9,095 nt of DNA from JBOHHR01 sp050740975 (GTDB lineage Bacteria > Pseudomonadota > Gammaproteobacteria > JBOHHR01): contig JBOIEE010000005.1 of the NCBI GenBank assembly GCA_050740975.1, forward strand, positions 1-9,095, given 5' to 3'. A program made the position numbers and the translations under genes. Positions 1 to 7,336 of the stretch are shown one piece after another (the first letter of the stretch is position 1; each line of letters starts with the position of its first letter). The notes under the pieces were generated by a model that worked only from the letters and a program-made list of their open reading frames with translations, searched no databases and was not told the origin of the DNA.

Positions 1-2
1 CT

Positions 3-1271
3 TGTTACCTTTGCAGCGCCATCCTATTAGTCGGCCCCGTCGAGGGCGCTATCCCTATCGATGAGATCGTCGCCGTCGTCAATGGCGATTGTGTGCTCGC
101 GAGTGAGCTGCAGCGGGACACGAGGCGCATCGCGGAGGAGCTGCGCCAGCGAGGCAGCAGCCCGCCATCGCCTTCGGTGTTGAGACTGCAAGTCTTGGAG
201 CGTTTGGTCTTGAAGAAAATTCAACTTGAGGTGGCGCTTCGCGCCGGGCTGCAGGTGGATGATGCGACCCTAGACAAGGCCGTGGCCAATATCGCAGCGG
301 AAAACGGGCTATCGCTACCACAGTTTCGCGCCATACTGGAGCGCGATGGCTATAATTTTAGCCAGTTTAAACGCGATGTGCGGGATGAGATCCTGATCAC
401 CAAGCTGCGTCAGCGCGAGATCGACGAGCGAGTACAGATCACCGATATCGAGATAGATGACTTCCTCGCCACACAACAGCAGCAAGGCGGTAAGGAGAGC
501 GAATACCACTTAGCCCATATTTTGGTTGCGCTTCCTGAAGGTGCTGGCGAAGAACACGTTGAGGAGACGCGCCAGAATGCAGGTGAGGTGCTAGCCCGAC
601 TTCGCGCAGGCGCGGATTTCCAGCAGGCCGCGCTGTCCGCATCCGATGACCGACAAGCCTTGGAGGGAGGAGATCTGGGGTGGCGTACAGTGGCCAACCT
701 ACCTTCCTTGTTTGCGGATAAAGTGGATGAGCTCCATAAGGGCGACATCAGCGAGTTGATACAGAGTCCGAGCGGATTCCACATCATCAAGCTGATGGAC
801 CTGCGCCGCGATGGAACGCATATGATCAAACAAACAAAGGCCCGCCACATTTTGATCAAACCAAACGAGCTGGTCTCCAAGAAAGACGCTAATACACGGT
901 TATCGCAGTTGCGGCTGCGCTTAATAGGCGGAGAAAGCTTCGCGGAACTCGCGCGCTCGCATTCAGACGACCGTGCCTCGTCCGCGAACGGCGGAGAACT
1001 GGGATGGGTCAACGCAGGCGATTTAGTGCCTCGGTTCGAAGAGGTAATGAACCACCTGCAAGCGGGGGACATCAGCCAACCCTTTGAAACCGAGTTTGGT
1101 TGGCACATCGTGCAGGTATTGGACCGTCGCGACTACGACGGTACAGAAGAGGTACGCCGTGCGGACGCCAAGGCAGCCATCCGCAAACGCAAGATCGAAG
1201 AGGAACACGAGATCTGGCTGCGCCGACTCCGAGACGAAGCTTACGTGGAGTACCGCATCGATTCAGAGTAA
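3..1271 (+). CDS. surA: Periplasmic chaperone / peptidyl-prolyl isomerase SurA (5' end missing)
   Basis: SurA escorts unfolded outer-membrane proteins across the periplasm to the BAM complex. The frame is open from base 3, so the true start lies before the window; 422 residues are visible (E. coli SurA has about 428). The first visible residues are hydrophobic (SAILLVGPVEG), the end of a signal peptide, probably cut near VEG/A, followed by the SurA-like IDEIVAVVNG. Numbering from the codon at base 93: an N-terminal chaperone region at about 1-125, a first parvulin domain at about 137-238 (HLAHILVALPEG, GGDLGW, GFHIIKL) and a second at about 248-345 (ARHILIKP, SANGGELGW, FGWHIVQVLD), then the C-terminal helix ending VEYRIDSE. 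The linker before the first parvulin domain carries four glutamines. In E. coli the second parvulin domain is the active isomerase. The TAA stop shares a base with the pdxA start. An internal GTG at 93 is not the real start because homology continues upstream. Identity is close to certain. Confidence 0.95.
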   Translation, partial: CYLCSAILLVGPVEGAIPIDEIVAVVNGDCVLASELQRDTRRIAEELRQRGSSPPSPSVLRLQVLERLVLKKIQLEVALRAGLQVDDATLDKAVANIAAENGLSLPQFRAILERDGYNFSQFKRDVRDEILITKLRQREIDERVQITDIEIDDFLATQQQQGGKESEYHLAHILVALPEGAGEEHVEETRQNAGEVLARLRAGADFQQAALSASDDRQALEGGDLGWRTVANLPSLFADKVDELHKGDISELIQSPSGFHIIKLMDLRRDGTHMIKQTKARHILIKPNELVSKKDANTRLSQLRLRLIGGESFAELARSHSDDRASSANGGELGWVNAGDLVPRFEEVMNHLQAGDISQPFETEFGWHIVQVLDRRDYDGTEEVRRADAKAAIRKRKIEEEHEIWLRRLRDEAYVEYRIDSE

Positions 1272-2290
1272 TGGTGCGCATCGCGCTCACTTTAGGAGAA
1301 CCCGCCGGGATAGGCCCCGAGTTGGTAATAAAAGCGGCCCAGCGTCGTTTTGACGCCGAGCTGGTTGCCATCGGTGACCCGGATCTGCTGACCCAACGTG
1401 CGCAGCAAATAGGGCTGCCCATTCGCTTAAGCGGATTTTCGCCCACCCACCCGCCAAAACTAGCTAACCTGGGGCAACTGTCCGTGATCCCCGTACCTCT
1501 TGCAGAGCCCGTGCACTGTGGTGTTGTCGATGCGCGAAACGTGCGGTATTTGCTCAACACTTTGGACATGGCTTGCCGTGGATGCCTGGAAAACACCTTT
1601 CAGGCCATGGTCACGGCCCCGATCCACAAGAGCGTGATCAACGAAGCCGGGATCCCTTTCACCGGGCACACCGAATACCTGGCGGGGCTTACCCAGACGT
1701 CCCGCCCCGTAATGATGCTGGCAACGGATAGGCTGCGGGTGGCATTGCTCACCACCCATGTACCTCTGTCCCGCGTTTGTTCCCTGATCACTGCCGAGAA
1801 TCTCAAGCACGCGGTGGGCGTGCTGGTGCGCGAGCTCACGCGGCGGTTTGACATCGCACAGCCGCGCATCGCCGTGTGTGGGCTCAACCCCCATGCTGGT
1901 GAAGGAGGTCATATCGGCGCAGAGGAGGAAACCATCATCCGACCGGCTGTCGAGGATCTCAGGGCCGAGGGAATCCGAGTGCACGGACCTTTACCCGCAG
2001 ACACGGCTTTTTTGCCGCAGTTCTTGGATAAAAGCGACTGTGTCCTGACCATGTATCACGATCAAGGCCTGCCCGTGCTTAAGCACCGGGATTTCAACAC
2101 AGCGGTGAATATCACTCTGGGTTTGCCCATCATCCGCACCTCACCCGACCACGGAACAGCACTGGATCTCGCTGGCACTGGAACCGCAGACGAAGAAAGC
2201 CTCTGTTGTGCGATTCAAACGGCAATAACCATGGCGTGGGCAGAAAGCCGGGTGTCACAAAGATCCCATGCCGAGAGCTGTTCGGGGTAA
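1271..2290 (+). CDS. pdxA: 4-hydroxythreonine-4-phosphate dehydrogenase PdxA
   Basis: PdxA oxidises 4-phosphohydroxy-L-threonine with NAD; the product goes to PdxJ, which makes pyridoxine 5'-phosphate in DXP-dependent vitamin B6 synthesis in the cytoplasm. The 339 residues compare with 329 in E. coli. Visible motifs are LTLGEPAGIGPEL at 7-19, IPFTGHTEY at 128-136 (substrate-binding His133), and the three divalent-metal histidines His163 (TTHVPL), His208 (NPHAGEGG) and His263 (MYHDQGLPVLK), which match E. coli 166, 211 and 266 with a constant offset. ITLGLPIIRTS-DHGTALDLAG closes the catalytic part. I chose the ATG at 1271 because the protein begins there with the family N terminus; the frame extends upstream to 1100 but only as a shadow of surA. 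The TAATG junction with surA implies translational coupling. The last ~15 residues (AESRVSQRSHAESCSG) are an extra tail that overlaps the rsmA start by 23 bases. Confidence 0.97.
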   Translation: MVRIALTLGEPAGIGPELVIKAAQRRFDAELVAIGDPDLLTQRAQQIGLPIRLSGFSPTHPPKLANLGQLSVIPVPLAEPVHCGVVDARNVRYLLNTLDMACRGCLENTFQAMVTAPIHKSVINEAGIPFTGHTEYLAGLTQTSRPVMMLATDRLRVALLTTHVPLSRVCSLITAENLKHAVGVLVRELTRRFDIAQPRIAVCGLNPHAGEGGHIGAEEETIIRPAVEDLRAEGIRVHGPLPADTAFLPQFLDKSDCVLTMYHDQGLPVLKHRDFNTAVNITLGLPIIRTSPDHGTALDLAGTGTADEESLCCAIQTAITMAWAESRVSQRSHAESCSG

Positions 2291-3134
2291 ACGTTCCCGC
2301 CCCCGGCTGGGGCAACATTTCCTAGCAGATCTAGGTGTAGTAGAACGCATGGTGGCGATCATCGCTCCCGTTGCTGGTGAGCGCATGGTTGAAATAGGAC
2401 CCGGCACTGGCGTACTGACCCGCCCGCTACTTAAGCGTTTGGGAAAGTTACATGCGGTCGAGTTGGACCGAACACTCATCCAGCGGCTACTCGCTGAGTT
2501 CAAGCTGGAATCGGGGCTAGAGATCCATGGCACTGATGCGTTGCAATTCGATTACCGTGAATTAGCCCGTTCGGAGGGTGGGAAATTGCGGATCGTCGGA
2601 AATCTGCCTTATTCCATATCGACGCAGCTTCTGCTGCGACTCATTGCTTGCGCAGACTGCGTGATCGACATGGTGTTCATGCTGCAGAAAGAAGTTGCGG
2701 AACGGATCGTGGCCAGGCCTGGCACGCGAGCGTACGGCCGCCTCAGCGTCCTGGTGCAATACCGCTGCGCGGGCGAATTGTTGTTTTACATCGGCGCCGA
2801 TGCGTTTACTCCTCCCCCTCGAGTGAACTCTGCCGTGATCCGCTTGTCCCCCAAACCAGCGTTATTAAGTGAGCCCGAGGAGCGTATTTTTCGGCAGCTC
2901 GTCGCCCGCGCTTTTGTAAGCAGGCGTAAGACCTTGCGTAATAATTTCAGGGGATTGCTGAGCGAAAACGACTTCGAAAAGGTTTCAATCAAAGCCGACT
3001 CGCGGCCGGAGCAGCTCGATTTGAATCAGTTTACGCAACTGGCGCGAATCTTGTCGGCAAACAACTCTTGCGGCGTAAGCGAGTTTGACAGGGGTGCTGA
3101 CGGATTACAGAATAAGATCGATGAGGCCTTATGA
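2268..3134 (+). CDS. rsmA: 16S rRNA (adenine-N6)-dimethyltransferase RsmA/KsgA
   Basis: RsmA uses S-adenosylmethionine to dimethylate two adjacent adenines in the 3'-terminal hairpin of 16S rRNA (A1518 and A1519 in E. coli), a late check on 30S assembly. It has 288 residues. Visible motifs are LGQHFL at 14-19, the SAM-binding loop VEIGPGTGVLT at 41-51, VELD at 64-67, the catalytic NLPYSIST at 112-119, FMLQKEVAERI at 137-147, the AYGRLSVLVQ block at 155-164, FTPPPRVNSAVIRL at 180-193 and SRRKTLRNN at 218-226 in the C-terminal RNA-binding lobe. The ATG at 2268 gives a basic N terminus (RAVRGKRSRPR) of the length expected before LGQHFL; no good Shine-Dalgarno is visible, and overlap with pdxA suggests coupling. 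The protein runs about 15-17 residues past the usual end (CGVSEFDRGADGLQNKIDEAL), which may be lineage-specific. apaG and apaH, its usual downstream partners, are missing. Confidence 0.97.
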   Translation: MPRAVRGKRSRPRLGQHFLADLGVVERMVAIIAPVAGERMVEIGPGTGVLTRPLLKRLGKLHAVELDRTLIQRLLAEFKLESGLEIHGTDALQFDYRELARSEGGKLRIVGNLPYSISTQLLLRLIACADCVIDMVFMLQKEVAERIVARPGTRAYGRLSVLVQYRCAGELLFYIGADAFTPPPRVNSAVIRLSPKPALLSEPEERIFRQLVARAFVSRRKTLRNNFRGLLSENDFEKVSIKADSRPEQLDLNQFTQLARILSANNSCGVSEFDRGADGLQNKIDEAL

Positions 3135-3335
3135 ACGGCTTCTGGGCGTATTCTCTGGTGATGGGGTGAAAAGGGCCTTAATCGTGGTGATTGACGACTT
3201 ATTAAAATGAGTATCCCAGGGTCAAATTCTCTCGGCCCACGGATTAAAGCAAGCGGGAGTTCGAGGGTCTTTCCTCCGTGGTAAACGTTTCTTTGCCGCA
3301 CCTTAGCACCAGAAACTCGGTTCTCTATTAGGCGC
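3135..3335 (+). other. Intergenic leader between rsmA and the kinase gene
   Basis: This 201-base gap holds no gene I can defend. A TAAAAT at 3203-3208 matches the sigma-70 -10 box at five of six positions, but the only -35 candidate (TTAATC at 3178-3183) is poor and 19 bases away, so a promoter for the kinase here is only possible. A TTGACG at 3191-3196 looks like a -35 box but has no fitting -10. CCACGGA at 3237-3243 and TCCGTGG at 3275-3281 form a perfect 7-bp inverted repeat around 31 bases, which could be a weak stem in the leader. No hairpin followed by a T-run is present, so I see no intrinsic terminator for the surA-pdxA-rsmA operon, and read-through into the kinase gene is possible. 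Confidence 0.4.
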
Positions 3336-5318
3336 ATGGAACGGAAAACACACCGTAATGCGCTTGAGGCGGGTTACCGGCTCCATTGGTACGAATTAAG
3401 TAAAACTCTTGGCCGAGGTTGTTTTGGGATCACCTACCTCGCTCGGGATCTCAACCTAGCCCAGCTTGTTGCGATAAAGGAGTACCTTCCAGTAGAGCTG
3501 GCGCTAAGAGACGTCGATCTCTCGGTAGGCCCGCTGTCTGAGCATTTAAGTGGAGCGTACCAACAGGGCTTGCGACGATTCATCCGCGAGGCACGCACTC
3601 TGGCCCGGTTTAACCACCCGAATATCGTGCGTGTACTGTCTGTGTTCGAGGAGAACCGGACTGCTTATATGGTGATGAGCTACGAGGAGGGCGAGAGCCT
3701 GGACAATCTGCTTAGCCAAGGCAAACGCTGCAGCGAGGCCGAGCTGAAAGGCGTCGTATTGCCGATATTAGAGGGCCTTGCCGACGTCCATGGAGGGGGA
3801 TTCATTCACCGCGACATCAAACCGGCGAATATCTTTATCCGCAAAAGGGATGGCAGCCCCGTGCTATTGGACTTCGGATCGGCCCGACAGACCTTACCGG
3901 GAGATACCCGCTCGCTCACCAGTGTCGTCTCCCCAGGGTATGCGCCTTTCGAGCAATATTCAGGTAATGGAGAAAAGCAGGGGCCGTGGACTGATATCTA
4001 CGGCCTGGGGGCTACTCTTTATCGGGCGGTTGTGGGGGTGTCGCCGATCGATGCAATTGCCAGGAGCGATGCACTCTTGAAAACTTCGCGCGATTCAGTG
4101 GTAAGCGCCACGGAAGCCGCGGGAGGCGGGAATTATTCCAGGAAATTTTTGCAAGCCATCGATCACGCGATTCGCTTCGACGAACGGGAACGGCCTAAGA
4201 GCGTAACCCAATGGGCCTCGGAACTGCGAGGGCAACACAACCCGCAAGAAGTGATCCCCGAGCTTCCGCAGATCACCAATCCAGACGCGAAAATGGAGGC
4301 ACCAACCCTTGTGGTGAATGGGCGCCTATCGCAGGCAAAAGGGCGACCGTTTCGGCCAATCGGTGTGGTCTTGATATCGCTGTTTGCGGCTGGTGCCGGG
4401 ACAGCTTGGCATTACGGTCTGATAGAATTCCCCAAGAAGCAGTGGGATTTTCCTGAGCTTAGGATAGCTGAGAAGCGTCTGCCTTCCGACACTCCGCCGG
4501 CTAGGACGACCCCAGCTAATTCGCAGCCGCAACAAAAGGAGATCGCACCGGTTACCGTACAGCCACCTTCAAGAGAGGAGCGAGTGGCTGAACTCTTGAG
4601 CCTGGCGCGGCGGGACCTTGATGAGCTGCGGCTCACCAGCCCTAAAGGGAGCAATGCATTAGAGCGCTTTCGTGCCGTGCTCGATCTCGATCCGAAAAAC
4701 TCCACCGCGAATGAGGGGCTCCAGGAGATCCTCCAAAGCTACCTCACCATGGCCAAAACAGCTATTGACAAGGGTGCCGTGCCGGAGGCGGAACAATACC
4801 TCGCGAAAGCAGCGAAAATAAATCCCACCGCTGGCGCGTTGTTACGGAGCAAGCAGCGCTTAGACGCAGTTAAAAATACGCTGTCGCGTCGCACGCTGCC
4901 GCACCCCGTCGCCCCTCCTCGAACGCCGCAGCCCTCTGCGGAACCCCGGCCCGAGGATGTCACACACCTGCTGACGCGAGCCTCCAATGCCTTGAGTTCT
5001 GGGCGCTTATTCGGACCACCGGGGGAAAATGCGATTGAACTGTACCGGCGGGCGAAGCAACTCTATCCGCAAAGCGGGGCGGTGATAAAAGGGTTGGTCG
5101 ATCTAGGTAATAAGCTGCTCGAGCTCGCTGACCAAGCGTCCTATAGCGGAAATTTCGCGCAAGCCGAAACCTATTTGGATGAGGCGGAAGCATTACTGCC
5201 CCACAAGCCGGAAATTCAGTCTGCTCGATGGTATGTGGCAGAGCGCCGGGCTTCAAGAGAGCGCGCTGCCGCGCGGGAAAAAACCTACCAGGGTAGAGGG
5301 CAGGAAGACAGGCTTTGA
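3336..5318 (+). CDS. Membrane-anchored Hanks-type Ser/Thr protein kinase with duplicated C-terminal helical repeats
   Basis: A 660-residue protein predicted to transfer phosphate from ATP to Ser/Thr of unknown targets. The kinase domain spans about 16-300 with every core motif: glycine loop LGRGCFGITYLA (25-36), VAIK with Lys48, helix-C Glu85 (REARTL), catalytic HRDIKPANI (158-166), Mg-binding DFG (179-181), DIYGLG (220-225) and an RPKS arginine near 286. The usual APE of the P+1 loop reads APFEQ (203-207), a variant I associate with proteobacterial Hanks kinases. One hydrophobic segment at about 341-360 (PIGVVLISLFAAGAGTAWHY) follows basic residues, so by the positive-inside rule the kinase is cytoplasmic and residues 365-660 are periplasmic. 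After a Pro/Thr/Gln-rich linker come two related helical repeats (415-497 and 540-622). The ATG at 3336 has only a weak AGG three bases upstream; an in-frame TAG just before it rules out an earlier start. A flanking SurA and GlmS hint at envelope sensing, but substrate and ligand are unknown. Confidence 0.9.
   Translation: MERKTHRNALEAGYRLHWYELSKTLGRGCFGITYLARDLNLAQLVAIKEYLPVELALRDVDLSVGPLSEHLSGAYQQGLRRFIREARTLARFNHPNIVRVLSVFEENRTAYMVMSYEEGESLDNLLSQGKRCSEAELKGVVLPILEGLADVHGGGFIHRDIKPANIFIRKRDGSPVLLDFGSARQTLPGDTRSLTSVVSPGYAPFEQYSGNGEKQGPWTDIYGLGATLYRAVVGVSPIDAIARSDALLKTSRDSVVSATEAAGGGNYSRKFLQAIDHAIRFDERERPKSVTQWASELRGQHNPQEVIPELPQITNPDAKMEAPTLVVNGRLSQAKGRPFRPIGVVLISLFAAGAGTAWHYGLIEFPKKQWDFPELRIAEKRLPSDTPPARTTPANSQPQQKEIAPVTVQPPSREERVAELLSLARRDLDELRLTSPKGSNALERFRAVLDLDPKNSTANEGLQEILQSYLTMAKTAIDKGAVPEAEQYLAKAAKINPTAGALLRSKQRLDAVKNTLSRRTLPHPVAPPRTPQPSAEPRPEDVTHLLTRASNALSSGRLFGPPGENAIELYRRAKQLYPQSGAVIKGLVDLGNKLLELADQASYSGNFAQAETYLDEAEALLPHKPEIQSARWYVAERRASRERAAAREKTYQGRGQEDRL
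4578..5201 (+). repeat. Two-copy protein-level repeat in the kinase extracytoplasmic tail
   Basis: Copy 1 is codons 415-497 (bases 4578-4826) and copy 2 is codons 540-622 (bases 4953-5201). Aligned by hand at a fixed offset of 125 residues without gaps, 28 of 83 positions are identical. Shared anchors are E-x-V-x-x-LL near the start, R-L-x-x-P-x-G-x-NA-x-E-x-x-R in the first half, L-x-P then G-L in the middle, and G-x4-AE-x-YL-x-x-A-x4-P at the end. The pattern of alternating Ala/Leu heptads and the AE-YL-A helix resembles TPR-like helical hairpins. A 42-residue Pro/Arg-rich linker (498-539) separates the copies. No nucleotide-level duplication is obvious, so this is an old duplication. Confidence 0.75.
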
Positions 5319-5493
5319 AGCAACGCTGCCGGATATTTTTCAGCGCTAATGAGATTGACGCTGTTTATTGGTGCAATGCCACGTGTTTGCGCGGTGAGAC
5401 CGCTAGGAGCGAGTCCGGGTCTCCCATGCTGTTTTATTTATTTAAAGACGTGTGCTTTATTGAATAGTAGTTAGAACCCAGCGCTTAACGGAT
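5319..5493 (+). promoter_or_regulatory. Intergenic leader upstream of glmS
   Basis: This 175-base gap probably holds the glmS promoter and 5' leader. An A/T-rich tract at about 5431-5446 is followed by TGC-TTTATT at 5453-5461, a possible extended -10 box; a -35 candidate 17 bases upstream (TTTATT at 5433-5438) is weak. A TTGACG at 5355-5360 has no -10 at the right distance. Two hairpins compete for the same bases at 5391-5423 and are listed separately. No GG-N10-GC sigma-54 element and no TGTC-N10-GACA GlrR-type site were found by eye. The glmS ATG has only a weak ribosome-binding site (AACGGA directly upstream), so translation might need help or be regulated. Confidence 0.35.
5391..5423 (+). 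promoter_or_regulatory. Mutually exclusive hairpins in the glmS leader
   Basis: Hairpin A is GCGGT (5391-5395), loop GAG, ACCGC (5399-5403), a five-bp stem on a three-base loop. Hairpin B pairs GAGACC (5396-5401) with GGTCTC (5418-5423), with an inner GGA (5406-5408) / TCC (5414-5416) helix. Bases 5396-5401 belong to both, so the two folds exclude each other. Hairpin B is followed seven bases later by a T-rich stretch, which is too far for a clean intrinsic terminator. Stems this short also occur by chance in GC-rich DNA, so function is unproven. Confidence 0.3.
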
Positions 5494-7326
5494 ATGTGCG
5501 GAATCGTCGGTGGCATCGCTGAACGGGACGTCGTCCCCATTCTTTTAGAGGGATTGAAACGTTTGGAATATCGCGGCTACGACTCTGCCGGCATTGCGGT
5601 GATCGATAAAGCAACGAAACTCGAACGCGTTCGCGTGCTGGGCAAAGTCAGCGGCTTAGGTGACTCGCTCAGGGAGCGCACGATGTCCGGCGCCCTGGGT
5701 ATTGCCCATACCCGATGGGCGACCCACGGGAAGCCAAGCGCGAGCAATGCGCATCCACATATATGCCGGGATCGGGTCGCTTTGGTGCATAACGGGATCA
5801 TAGAAAACCATGAACAACTGCGACGACAGCAACAAAAACAGGGTTACGAATTCACTTCGGAAACGGATACCGAGGTTGTGGTCCATCAGGTCTATGCTCA
5901 CCTCGAGTGCGGAAAAGATCTATTGCGCGCCGTAATCGACACCACTCGAGAATTGGAAGGCGCGTACGCGCTTGGAGTAATCAGCCGCACTGAGCCGCAG
6001 CGTTTGATTGCCGCTCGCCGGGGCAGTCCCTTGGTGATCGGTGTTGGCATTGGCGAACATTTTATTGCTTCCGATGTGTTTGCATTGCTGCCGGTAACCC
6101 AGCGCTTCTTGTTTTTAGAGGACGGCGACGTAGCCGATGTGCGCAGAGACAAGGTCACGATTTATAACCCTCAGGGTCAAGAGGTCCAACGTCGGATTAA
6201 GGTGTCGCAACTGGTTGCCGATGCCGCTGATAAATCTGGCTATCGCCACTACATGCTGAAAGAAATATTCACCCAGGCGCGTGCGGTGGCTGAGACTTTG
6301 GAAGGGAGGACTCAAGACGGCAAGGTGATGGATAACGCTTTTGGTATGGAAGCAACCAGGCTCTTGCCGAGAATCGATACTGTACAAATCGTCGCCTGCG
6401 GCACCAGTTATCATGCAGGCTTGGTAGCGCGGTATTGGATGGAGTCGGTGGCGGGCGTGCACTGCAATGTAGAGGTAGCCAGTGAATTTCGTTATCGGAA
6501 CCCGGTCGTGAGAGACGGTACCCTATTTGTCACCATCTCGCAGTCGGGCGAGACCGCAGACACCTTAGCCGCCTTGCGGGAGGCAAAGCGCTGGGGATAT
6601 AGATACACTCTGGCGATTTGCAATGTAGCAGAGAGCTCGCTAACGCGAGACTCGGATATGGTATTTATGACCCGGGCCGGTCCTGAGATCGGTGTGGCGT
6701 CGACTAAGGCTTTCACCACCCAGCTGGTTGCATTGATGCTGTTAGTTATCATCCTGGGGCGTGGCCGCGGTTTGTCGCCAGAGCAGGAAAAAGCGCTGGT
6801 GGGGCAGTTGGAAACGCTACCCGGCAAGCTGAATGCCGTGCTGGAGCTGAACGATCAGATCCAGCGCTTATCCGAGCAGTTCGCTTATAAGCACCATGCC
6901 CTATACCTCGGTCGGGGCGCTTTGTATCCCATCGCCATGGAAGGCGCGTTAAAGCTAAAAGAGATCTCCTACATCCATGCGGAAGCGTATCCGGCTGGTG
7001 AACTAAAACACGGGCCCTTGGCCCTGGTCGACGAGGATATGCCGGTGATCGCCGTAGCGCCGAATAACGAGCTTCTGCAGAAACTGAAAGCTAACTTGGA
7101 AGAAGTTCGGGCGCGCGGCGGGAAGTTGTTCATCTTTGCGGATCCCCGGTCTCGGGTAGAGCCGTCAAAGAGCATTAAGGTACTAGAGGTGGCTGCAGTC
7201 GAAAATTTAATAGCACCCGTTATTTACACGGTGCCGCTGCAGCTTCTCGCCTACCATGTAGCGGTACTGAAGGGCGCGGATGTGGATCAACCCCGCAACC
7301 TTGCGAAGTCGGTCACGGTAGAATAA
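5494..7326 (+). CDS. glmS: Glutamine-fructose-6-phosphate aminotransferase (isomerizing) GlmS
   Basis: GlmS makes glucosamine-6-phosphate from fructose-6-phosphate and glutamine, the committed step to UDP-GlcNAc for peptidoglycan and lipopolysaccharide. It is full length at 610 residues (E. coli 609). The N-terminal class-II glutaminase domain starts MCGIVGG, with Cys2 becoming the catalytic N-terminal nucleophile once Met is removed; YRGYDSAG (26-33), HTRWATHG (72-79), HNGIIEN (99-105) and SETDTE (122-127) follow. Two SIS domains form the isomerase: CGTSYHAG (302-309), SQSGETADT (349-357), STKAFTTQ (403-410), EGALKLKEISYIHAEAY (483-499, Glu490), GELKHGPLAL (502-511, His506), and the C-terminal loop QPRNLAKSVTVE with Lys605. 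A 6-bp-scale weak ribosome-binding site precedes the ATG. glmU, often next to glmS, is not here; a GlrR-like regulator follows after ten bases. No ribozyme of the Gram-positive glmS type is upstream. Confidence 0.98.
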   Translation: MCGIVGGIAERDVVPILLEGLKRLEYRGYDSAGIAVIDKATKLERVRVLGKVSGLGDSLRERTMSGALGIAHTRWATHGKPSASNAHPHICRDRVALVHNGIIENHEQLRRQQQKQGYEFTSETDTEVVVHQVYAHLECGKDLLRAVIDTTRELEGAYALGVISRTEPQRLIAARRGSPLVIGVGIGEHFIASDVFALLPVTQRFLFLEDGDVADVRRDKVTIYNPQGQEVQRRIKVSQLVADAADKSGYRHYMLKEIFTQARAVAETLEGRTQDGKVMDNAFGMEATRLLPRIDTVQIVACGTSYHAGLVARYWMESVAGVHCNVEVASEFRYRNPVVRDGTLFVTISQSGETADTLAALREAKRWGYRYTLAICNVAESSLTRDSDMVFMTRAGPEIGVASTKAFTTQLVALMLLVIILGRGRGLSPEQEKALVGQLETLPGKLNAVLELNDQIQRLSEQFAYKHHALYLGRGALYPIAMEGALKLKEISYIHAEAYPAGELKHGPLALVDEDMPVIAVAPNNELLQKLKANLEEVRARGGKLFIFADPRSRVEPSKSIKVLEVAAVENLIAPVIYTVPLQLLAYHVAVLKGADVDQPRNLAKSVTVE

Positions 7327-7336
7327 CGATTGTCGA

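Noticed and set aside
410..1108. A 232-codon open frame on the minus strand inside surA
   Set aside because: It lies wholly opposite a well-recognised surA coding sequence, its translation is Ser/Arg/Cys-rich low-information sequence with no known motif, and such antisense frames are common in GC-rich genes.
1100..1270. Upstream extension of the pdxA frame to an ATG at 1100
   Set aside because: The added 57 residues overlap surA in another frame and are Arg-rich without homology; the PdxA family N terminus (VRIALTLGEPAGIGPE) begins at the ATG at 1271.
2172..2187. TGGCAC-N5-CCGCA, a sigma-54-like element inside pdxA
   Set aside because: The GG-N10-GC spacing fits but the -12 part lacks the TT before GC, and it is inside coding sequence ahead of a coupled operon gene, so chance is more likely.
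3131..3169. A 12-codon frame starting within the rsmA stop (ATGA)
   Set aside because: Too short and without conservation evidence; ATGA overlaps arise easily by chance.
3191..3217. TTGACG as a -35 box upstream of the kinase (and again at 5355 upstream of glmS)
   Set aside because: Neither copy has a recognisable -10 hexamer 16-18 bases downstream.
5377..5390. TGCCACGTGTTTGC as a sigma-54 promoter for glmS under the GlrR-like regulator
   Set aside because: It has GC instead of the near-invariant GG and the spacing is one base short, so it fails both core requirements.
5319..5493. A glmS ribozyme/riboswitch upstream of glmS
   Set aside because: The gap is too short for promoter plus ribozyme, the conserved ribozyme core is not recognisable, and that element is characteristic of Gram-positive bacteria.
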